Positions 17,490 through 26,013 of a DNA stretch of 64,000 nucleotides are shown piece by piece. Numbering within the stretch: the first letter of the stretch is position 1; every line of letters starts with the position of its first letter. The stretch is taken from assembly GCF_002858745.1 (NCBI RefSeq), contig NZ_PJRO01000008.1, positions 307,056 through 371,055 on the forward strand. The letters are read 5' to 3'. Below the pieces are notes generated by a model. That model saw only the letters and a list, made by a program, of their open reading frames with translations, was not told the origin of the DNA and made no database searches. The position numbers and the translations under genes are program-made. Source of the stretch: Mesorhizobium loti. GTDB taxonomy: Bacteria; Pseudomonadota; Alphaproteobacteria; Rhizobiales; Rhizobiaceae.

Positions 17490-18758
17490 TTAATGCCCTC
17501 CGGCTGCGCCTTCCTGCGCATGCATCTGTTCGACCTCCTTCGGCGTCGGTTTTGCCACCTTGGTGACGAAGACGAGCACCGACATGGCCAGGAAGAACGC
17601 CGCCAACAGATAGGGAGCGCCACCGAATATCACCGGCGCGTTGGGCCCGGTGAACCACGAGAAGATCGCCGTATAGAGCAAAGGCGTGATGATGGAGGTG
17701 ATCGAGAAGATCGAGGTCATCGCACCCTGCAACTCGCCCTGCGCCGAAGGCGGTACCTTGGCGGCGGCAAGGCTGCGCAGCGGAGGATCTGCAAGTGCCT
17801 CCATGCAGCCCGCCACGATCACAGCGTAGATCATCCAACCCTGCATGGCGAAGGCATAGCCGATGGCGCTGGCAGCCGTGAAGGTCAGTCCGATCGCTGC
17901 TGTCTTCCACTCTCCGAGCGCTGGAATGACGCGCGGCAGCACCGTGGCCATGATGATCGCGCCGCACAGGCCGAATGCGCCAAGCGAAAAACCGATCTGC
18001 TGTTCGCTCCAGCCGTAGCGGTAGGTGGAAACGAACGACCACACCGCCGGATACACCATGTGGCCGAGCGTCATCAGGAAGAATGCCAGGCCGATCCAGC
18101 CGATGCCTTCATAATTGCGCATCTGCATCAGCGTGCCGACCGGGTTCGCCCGCTTCCACTCGAAGCGGCGACGATGCTTCTGGTCCAGGGTTTCAGGCAG
18201 CAGGAAGTACCCGATGATGAAATTGAGGAGGGCAAGTCCGGCAGCGAAATAGAACGGCACGCGCGGTCCGAACGTGCCAAGCAGGCCGCCGAGCACGGGG
18301 CCGATGACGAAGCCGACGCCAAAGGCAATGCCGAGCAGGCCGAAATTCTTGGCCCGGTTTTCGTCGGTCGAGATGTCGGCAATGAAGGCCGAAGTGGTCG
18401 AATAGCTGGCACCGGAAATGCCGGCGAGCACCCGGCCGATGAACAGCATCGGATAGGACCAGGCGATGGCGCAGATCAGATTGTCGATCGAGAAGGTCAG
18501 CACCGAGGCAAGCAGCACGGGACGACGACCGAAGCGGTCGCTGAGGCCACCGATGATCGGCGCGAACACGAACTGCATGGCAGCATAGACGAAGAACAGC
18601 CAGCCGCCCTCGATAGCGGCTTCAGAGACGCCGACGCCGGTCAACTCCTGCAGATAGGCCGGCAGCACCGGCATGATGATGCCGAAGCCGATGATATCGA
18701 GCAAAAGCGTGGTGAAGACGAGGATCAGCCCCCGTCTGGCGATTTTGGCTTCCAACAT
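17490..18758 (-). CDS. MFS transporter, TCR/TetA-like
   Basis: This is a 422-residue, 12-helix permease resembling the tetracycline-efflux branch of DHA1. FTTLLLDIIGFGIIMPVLPAYL opens TM1, with the Asp typical of TetA. GGLSDRFGRRPVLLAS is motif A, and GASYSTTSAFIADIS with GFVIGPVLGGLLG are motifs B/C. The C-terminal tail is short and acidic. Chromosomal relatives are common in Rhizobiales and need not confer tetracycline resistance. A GGGAAG site precedes the ATG. Confidence 0.88.
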   Translation of the reverse strand: MLEAKIARRGLILVFTTLLLDIIGFGIIMPVLPAYLQELTGVGVSEAAIEGGWLFFVYAAMQFVFAPIIGGLSDRFGRRPVLLASVLTFSIDNLICAIAWSYPMLFIGRVLAGISGASYSTTSAFIADISTDENRAKNFGLLGIAFGVGFVIGPVLGGLLGTFGPRVPFYFAAGLALLNFIIGYFLLPETLDQKHRRRFEWKRANPVGTLMQMRNYEGIGWIGLAFFLMTLGHMVYPAVWSFVSTYRYGWSEQQIGFSLGAFGLCGAIIMATVLPRVIPALGEWKTAAIGLTFTAASAIGYAFAMQGWMIYAVIVAGCMEALADPPLRSLAAAKVPPSAQGELQGAMTSIFSITSIITPLLYTAIFSWFTGPNAPVIFGGAPYLLAAFFLAMSVLVFVTKVAKPTPKEVEQMHAQEGAAGGH

Positions 18759-18949
18759 GGTGGCTCTTCCCTCATCCGCCGGATTGCGGCGGGACGGCCC
18801 TTATAAGGGAAGCTTGCCATAGGAACAATAAAAGAACGCCGACCACGCCTTTCTCCTGACAGCAGCCGTCAGGGAGAGGCCGTTTTTGCGAAGCAATTCG
18901 TTGAACAGCGGTCGAGCCGACCGACCAAACTTGCTCCATCGCCACCCAA

Positions 18950-19867
18950 CTAAGGCACCGGGCTGCCTTCGCTGGCTTCCAGGATCGCGAACCAGTGTTG
19001 GCGATCAAGGTCGATATCCAACGCCTTGACCAGTTGGCTGAGCCGCTCAGGTTTCATCGTGCCCAATACCGGGATCAGCCCCGCCGGGTGCCGCAGCAAC
19101 CATGCGATCGCCACGGTCGAGATGTCGCTGGTGCCGTATGCTTCCGCCACTTTCACCAGCGCCGTCCGCACCCGCTCCTCGCGCGTGCCCTGGCCCGTAA
19201 ACAGCGACCCACCGCCGAGCGGCGACCAGATCATCGGCGCGTAGCGCAGCCGCTGCGCATGGTCGAGCCGGCCGTCATAGAGCGCCGAAGTCTCCAGCAC
19301 GGAATGCTCGATCTGGTTGGTGACGACCGGGAACGGCAGCCGCGAGGCAAGCAGATCGATCTGCGAAGGCGTGAAGTTTGAAACGCCGATCGCGCGCACC
19401 TTGCCTGCGCGGACTACGTCCTCAAGGCCTCGTGCCGTTTCGTCGGCATCCATCAAGGGATCTGGCCGATGCAGGAGCAGAAGATCAAGATAGTCGGTGC
19501 GGAGATTGGTAAGCGAGCGCTCCACCGACGCCGCGATGTGGGCGGCGCTGGTGTCGTAATGCATAATCCGGTTGTCCGGACAGTTCTGCGAAATCAGCAT
19601 GATATCGCATTTGCTGATGAGCTGGACATTCTCGCGCCTGCCCTTCCAGGCAGCCAGGCCGGCACCGAATGCCGCCTCGACCTGATAGTCGCCATAGATA
19701 TCGGCATGATCGAAACTGGTGAGACCAAGGTCGACAGCCATCCCAATAAGGCGTGCTACAGCCTGCGCATCGGGGCGTTCCGGCATGTCGAGCAGCCGCC
19801 ACGCCCCGAAAACCAGCCGCGACAGCGAAAGCTGCGCATCAAGCGCGATACGCTTCTCGATCGCCAC
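18950..19867 (-). CDS. Aldo/keto reductase
   Basis: This 305-residue (beta/alpha)8 oxidoreductase is of the YdhF/YcsN kind. It has DHADIYGDYQVE (catalytic Asp/Tyr region), the SKCDI lysine, DYLDLLLLHRPDPLMDADE (catalytic His), GVSNFTPSQIDLL and the NADPH-binding end VLGTMKPERLSQLVKAL. The physiological substrate is unknown. It starts 12 bases after the stop of the metallopeptidase gene on the same strand, so the two probably form an operon. Confidence 0.88.
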   Translation of the reverse strand: MAIEKRIALDAQLSLSRLVFGAWRLLDMPERPDAQAVARLIGMAVDLGLTSFDHADIYGDYQVEAAFGAGLAAWKGRRENVQLISKCDIMLISQNCPDNRIMHYDTSAAHIAASVERSLTNLRTDYLDLLLLHRPDPLMDADETARGLEDVVRAGKVRAIGVSNFTPSQIDLLASRLPFPVVTNQIEHSVLETSALYDGRLDHAQRLRYAPMIWSPLGGGSLFTGQGTREERVRTALVKVAEAYGTSDISTVAIAWLLRHPAGLIPVLGTMKPERLSQLVKALDIDLDRQHWFAILEASEGSPVP

Positions 19868-19879
19868 GCGGACGGGCCG

Positions 19880-20812
19880 TCAGATCGGATTGTTGAAGGT
19901 GTCGCAAGACGACAGCTTGCCCGAATCGAAACCAGCCTTGAACCAGCGTTGGCGCTGCGCCGAGGTGCCGTGATTGAAGCTTTCCGGCACGACGTAGCCC
20001 CGCGTCTTCTTCTGCAGCGTGTCGTCGCCGATCTGCTTCGCAGCGTTCAGCGCCTCTTCCAGGTCACCCTGCTCCAGAATGCCCTTCTGTGCAGTGAAGC
20101 GACCCCAGACCCCAGCGAAACAGTCAGCCTGCAGCTCGACCCGCATCGACATCTGGTTGGCGTCGGCCTCGCTCATGCGCTGCCGCATCTGGTTGAACTT
20201 GGGCAGCACGCCGGTGAGGTTCTGCACGTGGTGACCGACCTCATGTGCGATCACGTAGGCCTCGGCGAAGTCGCCGGAAGCGCCGAACTGCCGCGACAGC
20301 TGATCGAAGAACGCCGTGTCCAGATAGACCTTGCGGTCGCCTGGGCAATAGAATGGCCCCGACGCGGAGCTGGCAAAACCGCAGGCGGAACGGATCTGGT
20401 CGGAGAACAGCACCAGCTTCGGCTGCTCATAAGTCAGGCCGTTGGCCTGGAAGATGCCGTTCCAGACGTCTTCCGTTTCGGCCAGGATGGTCGCAACGAA
20501 CTGCTTCATCTCGTCATTGGCCTGCGTGCCCTGGTTCGGCTGGTCGGACTGGCTGATCTGGCTGTTGTCGCCGGGCAGCAACCCGCCGCCACCGCCACCC
20601 AGAACCTGCATCGGATCAATGCCGAGGAACTTCAGCCCGAAATAGAGCACCACCAGGATGACGATGGTCGACAGCCCGCCGCCACCGGCGCGGCCGCCGA
20701 TCGGGATGCGGAACTGGCCCGGCCCGCCACCGAGACCGCCCGGCAAACCGCCACCGCCGTCGGTGCGGTTGTCCTCGATGTTGTCACTCTGCCGGCGACC
20801 CTTCCAGAGCAT
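19880..20812 (-). CDS. Neutral zinc metallopeptidase, YpfJ family
   Basis: This 310-residue protein has a glycine-rich basic N-terminus, one membrane helix (about 48-64, STIVILVVLYFGLKFLG) and a zinc peptidase domain. The site is H190-E191-V-G-H194, with the downstream ELQADCFAGVWG segment supplying another ligand. CGFASSASGPFYCPGDRKVYLD is diagnostic for the YpfJ family. The ATG at 20812 follows GGAG; the frame is open for 58 further codons without a ribosome site. It precedes the aldo/keto reductase. Confidence 0.9.
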   Translation of the reverse strand: MLWKGRRQSDNIEDNRTDGGGGLPGGLGGGPGQFRIPIGGRAGGGGLSTIVILVVLYFGLKFLGIDPMQVLGGGGGGLLPGDNSQISQSDQPNQGTQANDEMKQFVATILAETEDVWNGIFQANGLTYEQPKLVLFSDQIRSACGFASSASGPFYCPGDRKVYLDTAFFDQLSRQFGASGDFAEAYVIAHEVGHHVQNLTGVLPKFNQMRQRMSEADANQMSMRVELQADCFAGVWGRFTAQKGILEQGDLEEALNAAKQIGDDTLQKKTRGYVVPESFNHGTSAQRQRWFKAGFDSGKLSSCDTFNNPI

Positions 20813-21069
20813 GGCAACTCCTCGCATGAACTCGCTTCGGCCGCCTGGCCGAACCGGATCAGTGTTATCGCAACGGTTGCGGCAAGTCACAGGATTTTTC
20901 GTTGTGCAAGCATGCCCACTGGCCTGCCAAATCCCATCTCGCGACGTCAAAACGCCGGCTGGAACGGCCGTTTGTAAATCATTCACTCAGCCATCGCATG
21001 AAGTACCGGCTACCCGGCACCCTATCCAGGATAGCTGGCGGACTCGATCCTGGTCCCAGCCCGCAGCGC

Positions 21070-21525
21070 CTACAACCCCTTTGCCATGGCGCGCCGAAAC
21101 GCCTCCAGCGTTTCGATGCTGACATGGTGCTCGATGCCCTCGGCATCGATGCGCGCGGTTTCGGCGCTGACGCCGAGCGCGCGCAGGAAGGCTTCCACCG
21201 TCTGGTGGCGGATGCGGCTCTCATCGGCCACCTTGCGTCCCGCTTCCGTCAGGAACACGCCGCGATAAGGCTTCCGTGACACCAGGCCGTCGGCGCACAA
21301 CCTGGTCAGCATCTTGGCCACCGTCGGCTGCGCCACACCGAGCCGGGCGGCGATGTCGACCTGGCGCGCCTCATTGCCGTCCTCGATCAGGTCGGCGATC
21401 AGTTCGACATAATCCTCCACCAGCGCACTGCGGCGCGCTTCGCGGGTGTGCCGGAACCCTTCCGAATGCACCTCGGCGTCAGGCAGCGGCTCGTCGCGCG
21501 GGACAGATCTAGGTCTCGACGCCAA
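21070..21525 (-). CDS. mntR: Manganese-responsive regulator MntR (DtxR family)
   Basis: This 151-residue DtxR-type repressor controls manganese uptake. The winged helix is DIAARLGVAQPTVAKMLTRLCADGLV with the wing RKPYRGVFLTEAGRKVA. The metal-binding and dimerisation helices follow (RIRHQTVEAFLRALGVS, DAEGIEHHVSIETLEAF) with the expected Glu/His residues. The start is an unusual TTG at 21525, supported by GGGGAG seven bases before it. It diverges from mntH, whose promoter carries a MntR-like box. Confidence 0.9.
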   Translation of the reverse strand: MASRPRSVPRDEPLPDAEVHSEGFRHTREARRSALVEDYVELIADLIEDGNEARQVDIAARLGVAQPTVAKMLTRLCADGLVSRKPYRGVFLTEAGRKVADESRIRHQTVEAFLRALGVSAETARIDAEGIEHHVSIETLEAFRRAMAKGL

Positions 21526-21723
21526 TCGTTTCTCCCCGATATTCGGCAGCCGGCATGAACCGACTTTCCACTTTTATAGCACAGGCTCTGATTTTTCAGC
21601 GCCTTTTATATTTCAATTCAAAAGCCGGAAACCCGTCGTTTCAGCAGCCCGCGCATCCATCGAAACACCTTCCTGGCTGCCTTTAAGCGAAAATCAATAT
21701 TCGATCAAAAAGCTAAGACAATG

Positions 21724-21747
21724 AAACATAGCATATTGCATAATGTT
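21724..21747. promoter_or_regulatory. Candidate MntR operator upstream of mntH
   Basis: AAACATAGCATATTGCATAA followed by TGTT closely resembles the E. coli MntR site (AACATAGC, spacer, GCTATGTT). The left half matches exactly and the right half has a small expansion. It lies 56 bases before the proposed mntH start, and an ATG within it (21743) is therefore unlikely to be the gene start. Confidence 0.6.
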
Positions 21748-21802
21748 GAGCAGCAGCATAACTTCAGGGTACCAGACACTCCAGATCGCTGCAGGACTTC
21801 GT

Positions 21803-23170
21803 ATGCAAGACGCCGACGTCGCCGCAACAATTCCCTCCCAGAGGGCCTTCTTCCGACCCATGGGCGACGGACGACCGAGCCTGCCGGAAGTTAATTCCAC
21901 CATCGCCGTGCCCACCACCGGCACCTGGTTCCGGCGTCTGTTCGCCTTCATGGGTCCCGGCTATATGGTCTCGGTCGGCTACATGGACCCCGGCAACTGG
22001 GCTACAGACCTCGCCGGCGGCGCGCAGTTCGGCTACACGCTGCTCTTCGTCATCATGCTGTCCAACCTGATGGCGATCCTTCTGCAGGCCCTGGCTGCCC
22101 GCCTGGGAATTGCCACGGGCCGCGATCTCGCCCAGGCCTGCCGCGCCTATTATCCCAAGCCTGTTGCCTACGCCTTGTGGGTGGCCTGCGAACTCGCCAT
22201 CATCGCCTGCGACCTCGCCGAAGTGATCGGCACGGCCATCGCGCTCAATCTTTTGTTTGGCATTCCGCTCATCGGCGGCGCGCTCATCACCGCGCTCGAC
22301 GCCTTCCTGGTGCTGCTGTTGATGAACAAGGGCTTCCGCTATCTCGAGGCCTTCGTCATCGCTCTGCTCATCATCATCTTCGGCTGCTTCGCCGTCCAGA
22401 TCTTCGCAGCGGCACCTGAGCCCGGCTCGATCCTGCACGGCCTGTTCGTGCCTTCTCCCGAGATCGTCACCAACCCGGCCATGCTCTACATCGCCATGGG
22501 CATCATCGGCGCGACCGTGATGCCGCATAATCTCTATCTGCACTCGTCCATCGTTCAGACCCGCGCCTATCCGCGGACCGACCCCGGCAAGCGCGACGCC
22601 ATCAAATGGGCAACGCTGGATTCCACCATCGCATTGATGCTGGCGCTGTTCGTCAACGCCGCCATCCTCATCGTCTCGGCGGTCGCTTTCCATGGCAGCG
22701 GCAACCAGAACGTCGCCGAGATCGGCCAGGCCTATGAGCTGCTCTCGCCGCTGCTTGGCCTGGGCATTGCCTCGACGCTGTTCGCCGTCGCCTTGCTCGC
22801 TTCGGGCCTCAACTCGACAGTGACGGCGACCCTCGCCGGCCAGATCGTGATGGAGGGTTTCCTTCACCTGCGCATTCCGCAATGGGCGCGCCGGCTGGTC
22901 ACGCGCGGCCTGGCCATTATTCCGGTGGTGATCGTCACCGCACTTTATGGCGAGAAAGGCACGGCCGAACTCCTGGTGTTCAGCCAGGTGATCCTGTCGA
23001 TGCAGCTCCCCTTCGCGGTCGTCCCGCTGGTCCACTTCGTGTCGGATCGCAACAAGATGGGCTCGTTTGCCATCTCCAGATGGGTCGCGGTTCTGGCCTG
23101 GATCGTCGCGGCGCTGATCCTGTCGCTCAACTTCAAACTGCTCTACGATACCTTCACCGGTTTTGCCTGA
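21803..23170 (+). CDS. mntH: Manganese/divalent metal transporter MntH (NRAMP)
   Basis: MntH is an NRAMP proton-coupled importer of Mn(II). It is 455 residues with 11 or so helices. The metal-binding motif DPGNW is in TM1 (VGYMDPGNWATDLAGGAQFG), and MPHNLYLHSSIVQTR is the conserved TM6 motif. The start at 21803 has AGGA at the proper distance; an ATG 20 codons upstream lies inside the MntR-like box and is rejected. It is divergent from mntR. Confidence 0.93.
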   Translation: MQDADVAATIPSQRAFFRPMGDGRPSLPEVNSTIAVPTTGTWFRRLFAFMGPGYMVSVGYMDPGNWATDLAGGAQFGYTLLFVIMLSNLMAILLQALAARLGIATGRDLAQACRAYYPKPVAYALWVACELAIIACDLAEVIGTAIALNLLFGIPLIGGALITALDAFLVLLLMNKGFRYLEAFVIALLIIIFGCFAVQIFAAAPEPGSILHGLFVPSPEIVTNPAMLYIAMGIIGATVMPHNLYLHSSIVQTRAYPRTDPGKRDAIKWATLDSTIALMLALFVNAAILIVSAVAFHGSGNQNVAEIGQAYELLSPLLGLGIASTLFAVALLASGLNSTVTATLAGQIVMEGFLHLRIPQWARRLVTRGLAIIPVVIVTALYGEKGTAELLVFSQVILSMQLPFAVVPLVHFVSDRNKMGSFAISRWVAVLAWIVAALILSLNFKLLYDTFTGFA

Positions 23171-23224
23171 GCGAGCCACCATACAACGTCTGAAAATCGG
23201 CTATGCTTGAGGCGGCACGGACAT

Positions 23225-23305
23225 AGAGCAATTCCAGCAAAAGTGCGCAGCGGTTTGCGTCCGGAATTGCATAAAACAAAAAGCTAGAGCGTTTCCGCGT
23301 TTCCG
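23225..23305 (+). repeat. Composite palindromic repeat A+B, copy 3
   Basis: A complete module A (AGAGCAATTCCAGCAAAAG to GTCCGGAATTGCA) is followed by only the first arm of module B (CTAGAGCGTTTCCGCG). It lies between mntH and the methyltransferase gene. A GTG at its edge extends the downstream reading frame artificially. Confidence 0.8.
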
Positions 23306-23322
23306 TGGCCGCAAGGTTTTCC

Positions 23323-24189
23323 ATGACCCGTCTTACCGAAGCCCGCCGTTTCTATGCCCGCCTGCTGGCCGCGCATGCCGGCGCGCGCGACCCGCGCCTG
23401 GAAGAGGCCTTCGCCACGATACCGCGCGAAGCCTTTCTGGGTCCCGGCCCCTGGACGATCATCGTCATCCCCTGGACAGCTGGCCGGCATGCCGTCGAAA
23501 CACCGAGCGCCGATCCGGTCCATCTCTACCAGAACCACCTCGTGGCGCTGGATCGCGACAAAGGCATCAACAATGGCGAACCGTTGCTGCATGCGATGTG
23601 GATGACAAAGGCAGCGCCGAAGCCGGGGGAGCATGTCACCCATGTCGGCGCCGGCACCGGCTATTACAGTGCAGTCCTGTCCAGGCTCGTGCAACCTGAC
23701 GGCAAGGTGACGGCCTACGAATATGAGGCGCATCTCGCCGCCCGTGCGACCGACAACCTCACCGGCTACGACAATGTGACCGTGGTGCACGGCGACGCGG
23801 TGCATGCCGAATTGCCGCTGTCGGATGTCATCTACGTCAATGCCGGCGCTATTGCCCCACCCGCTTCCTGGCTGCAGGCGCTGAAGCCTGGCGGCCGACT
23901 GGTCTTCCCCTGGCGGCCGGCCGAAAAGATCGGGCTTGCCGTCATGGTGACGCGGCTGGAAAAGGGCTTTGCCTGCCAGCCCTTCATGCGCTCCTGGTTC
24001 ATCCCTTGCGTCGGCGCCTCGCGCGCCGGGCCAAACAGTGCGCCCGTCAAGGTACCGACTTCCGAGCAGGCCAAGCGCAGCCGTTCTCTGTTCATTACAA
24101 AAGAAAAGGCTCCGGACGCAACCGCCACCGCCATCTTCGGCGATGTCTGGTTCTCGTCGCGGAGCCTTGGTGGCCGAAAGCCTGCCTGA
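23323..24189 (+). CDS. Protein-L-isoaspartate O-methyltransferase-like protein
   Basis: This 288-residue SAM-dependent methyltransferase has the PCMT pattern. An N-terminal substrate region (EEAFATIPREAFLGPGPW, YQNHLVALDRDKGINNG) is followed by the SAM-binding HVGAGTGYYSAVLSRL, the acidic end of strand 2 (TAYEYEAHLA) and LKPGGRLVFPW. True Pcm is about 215 residues; the roughly 70-residue C-terminal extension may change specificity, so repair of isoaspartate is not certain. The ATG at 23323 follows AAGG; a GTG six codons upstream comes from the repeat. It is convergent with the next gene, with three bases between stops. Confidence 0.8.
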   Translation: MTRLTEARRFYARLLAAHAGARDPRLEEAFATIPREAFLGPGPWTIIVIPWTAGRHAVETPSADPVHLYQNHLVALDRDKGINNGEPLLHAMWMTKAAPKPGEHVTHVGAGTGYYSAVLSRLVQPDGKVTAYEYEAHLAARATDNLTGYDNVTVVHGDAVHAELPLSDVIYVNAGAIAPPASWLQALKPGGRLVFPWRPAEKIGLAVMVTRLEKGFACQPFMRSWFIPCVGASRAGPNSAPVKVPTSEQAKRSRSLFITKEKAPDATATAIFGDVWFSSRSLGGRKPA

Positions 24190-24192
24190 AGT

Positions 24193-25368
24193 TTATTCGG
24201 CCGGCATCGCCGCCGGCCGTGCGGCGCGCAGGCTGAGCAACAGCACACCGAGGCCGGCAAGCGGGAACAGAGCGGCAGCGATGCCGAGGTCAACCGTGCC
24301 GCCATATTGCAGCACAACACCGCCGACCACCGCCCCCAGGGCCACACCAAGATAAAGCGCCGACGCATTGAGCGAGAGCACGATGGGAGCGGCTTCGGGT
24401 GCCAGCTTGACGATACGGCTGGCCTGCGCCGGCGGGAAAGCCCAGCCGATCAGACCCCAGGCAGCGATCAGCACGAACAACGCCGGTCCGGCGAACGGAT
24501 GCGGCAGCACCGGCACTGCCGAGATCAGCGCCAGAACGATGGTAACCAGACCGAACGACCACGCAACGGTGCGCGTGGCACCGAAGCGGTCCGCCATCTG
24601 GCCGCCGGTGATATTGCCGGCGACCGCGCCGACGCCGAAGGCAAGCAGCAGGCCAGGCAAGGCGATTTCGCTCAGACCCGCCCCCTCCACCGCCAGCGGC
24701 GCAATGTAGGAGAAGACCGTGAAGGCGCCCGTCAGGATCAGCAGTGTCTGGACCAGGATCGGCAGCACGCCGGGGCGCAATGCTGCCCGCAGCCGTTCAC
24801 CCAGCGGCAATCGCGTGCCGATAAGACCACGCGGCAGGCGCCAGGCCAACACAAGCCCCGCCAGCGTGCCGAGTGCCGCCACGGCAAAGAAGGTGCCGCG
24901 CCAGCCGGCAAAGGTTCCGAGCAGCGCGCCGAGGGGCGCGCCCACTGCCACGGCCACCGTGGTACCTCCGACCACGACGGAGATGGCGCGTGCACGGTGA
25001 TGCGCATCAACAAGCGCCACCGCGGTTGCCTGTGCGGTTGCCGCAAACAGCCCCGACGCCAGCGCCATCACGATGCGCGCTGCAAGCAGTACGGCGAAGG
25101 AAGAGGAGAGCCCGGCCACGATATTGCCGAGCACAAAGAAGGCCAGCGTCCACAGGATGATGCGGCGGCGGTCCCAGTCGCCGGTCAGTGTCGCCAGCAC
25201 TGGCGCCCCGACAGCATAGGCCAAAGCAAAGGCCGTGATCAGCACGCCGGCCACTGGCACGGAGATGCCGGCATCCGCTGCGATCTCCGGCAGCAGAGCG
25301 GAGATGACGAAACCCTCGGTCGAAATGGTGAACGAGCCGAGCGCAAGCCAGTAGAGGCGCTTGTCCAT
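24193..25368 (-). CDS. MFS transporter, DHA1 family
   Basis: This is a 391-residue, 12-helix efflux-type permease. GSFTISTEGFVISALLPEIAADAG, then GDWDRRRIILWTLAFF (motif A variant), then VVVGGTTVAVAVGAPLGALLG (motif C) identify the DHA1 group. AAGGAA precedes the ATG. It is divergent from an ArsR-family regulator gene, and two copies of a 26-bp palindromic site lie between the two, so repression by that regulator is likely. Confidence 0.87.
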   Translation of the reverse strand: MDKRLYWLALGSFTISTEGFVISALLPEIAADAGISVPVAGVLITAFALAYAVGAPVLATLTGDWDRRRIILWTLAFFVLGNIVAGLSSSFAVLLAARIVMALASGLFAATAQATAVALVDAHHRARAISVVVGGTTVAVAVGAPLGALLGTFAGWRGTFFAVAALGTLAGLVLAWRLPRGLIGTRLPLGERLRAALRPGVLPILVQTLLILTGAFTVFSYIAPLAVEGAGLSEIALPGLLLAFGVGAVAGNITGGQMADRFGATRTVAWSFGLVTIVLALISAVPVLPHPFAGPALFVLIAAWGLIGWAFPPAQASRIVKLAPEAAPIVLSLNASALYLGVALGAVVGGVVLQYGGTVDLGIAAALFPLAGLGVLLLSLRAARPAAMPAE

Positions 25369-25380
25369 GAGAGTTCCTTA

Positions 25381-25406
25381 GTTCAAAAATTATTGAACAA
25401 TTGAAC
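25381..25406. promoter_or_regulatory. ArsR-type operator, site 1
   Basis: GTTCAAAAATTATTGAAC is followed by AATTGAAC: an inner GTTCAA/TTGAAC inverted repeat plus a third half-site. It begins 13 bases upstream of the MFS start codon, covering its promoter. It matches site 2 at 22 of 26 positions. Confidence 0.7.
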
Positions 25407-25444
25407 TTGATGTGACGATTTGTCAATCACCACAGCGAGGCTTT

Positions 25445-25470
25445 GTTCAAAAACCATTGAATATTTGAAC
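25445..25470. promoter_or_regulatory. ArsR-type operator, site 2
   Basis: GTTCAAAAACCATTGAAT is followed by ATTTGAAC, the second copy of the site. Starts of the two copies are 64 bases apart, close to six helical turns, so bound proteins would lie on the same DNA face. Confidence 0.7.
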
Positions 25471-25593
25471 AAGGGTTGGCGATTTTTCAATTCCATGACA
25501 CAAGGTTCCTGCCAACATCATGTCAGCGGACCGTCCAGGCGTACGGTTTGCCGGCACATTGAATCAGGCCGAAAACGACCCTACCTTGAGTGT

Positions 25594-25953
25594 ATGTCGA
25601 TGACCCTGCCGCACCCAACCACTGAACAGATCAGCCTGCCGCTGGTGCTTTCCGTGTTGGGTGACCCGACCAGGCTGGCCATCGTCGCCCACCTCGCCCG
25701 CTGCGAAGGCGGCAAGGGGCGGATGAGCTGCAGCCGCTTCCTGGCGCTGGGTTCGAAGACCAACCTCAGCTACCATCTGGCCAAGCTGCGTGAAGCAGGT
25801 ATCACCCGCACCGAAGCGGTCGGCACCCAGCGCTTTCTCACATTGCGTCGCGAGGATCTCGACCAGCGCTTTCCCGGCCTGCTCGACAGCGTTGTTGCGG
25901 GTGCCGAATTCGCAGGGCTCCCCAAGCTTGAGGAAACGTTCGAAGTCGCGTGA
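25594..25953 (+). CDS. ArsR-family winged-helix transcriptional regulator
   Basis: This 119-residue regulator starts LPLVLSVLGDPTRLAIVAHLA, the classic ArsR N-terminal helix. LGSKTNLSYHLAKLREAGITRTEAVGTQRFLTLRRED is the recognition helix and wing. The only cysteine pair (CEGGKGRMSC) is not the usual CxC metal site, so the inducer may not be a metal. The start could be 25594 or 25600 (MSMTLP); longer open frame upstream covers the operator region and is rejected. The divergent MFS gene is the probable target. Confidence 0.85.
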   Translation: MSMTLPHPTTEQISLPLVLSVLGDPTRLAIVAHLARCEGGKGRMSCSRFLALGSKTNLSYHLAKLREAGITRTEAVGTQRFLTLRREDLDQRFPGLLDSVVAGAEFAGLPKLEETFEVA

Positions 25954-26013
25954 GGGAAGTCCCTCGTCTCATCCTGGCTGACGACTTGCGAGGCGCTCCG
26001 AAACGCAGCCGAA

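Noticed and set aside
16136..17623. Long minus-strand frame over carA
   Set aside because: Antisense shadow of carA that crosses the bidirectional terminator.
17490..18758. Tetracycline resistance gene
   Set aside because: The protein is of the TetA-like MFS group, but chromosomal homologues are common and the sequence alone does not support resistance.
21764..23182. Long minus-strand frame over mntH
   Set aside because: Acidic low-complexity shadow of an NRAMP gene with intact motifs on the plus strand.
25420..25593. N-terminal extension of the ArsR-type regulator
   Set aside because: It would place operator site 2 inside the coding sequence and precedes the conserved family start.
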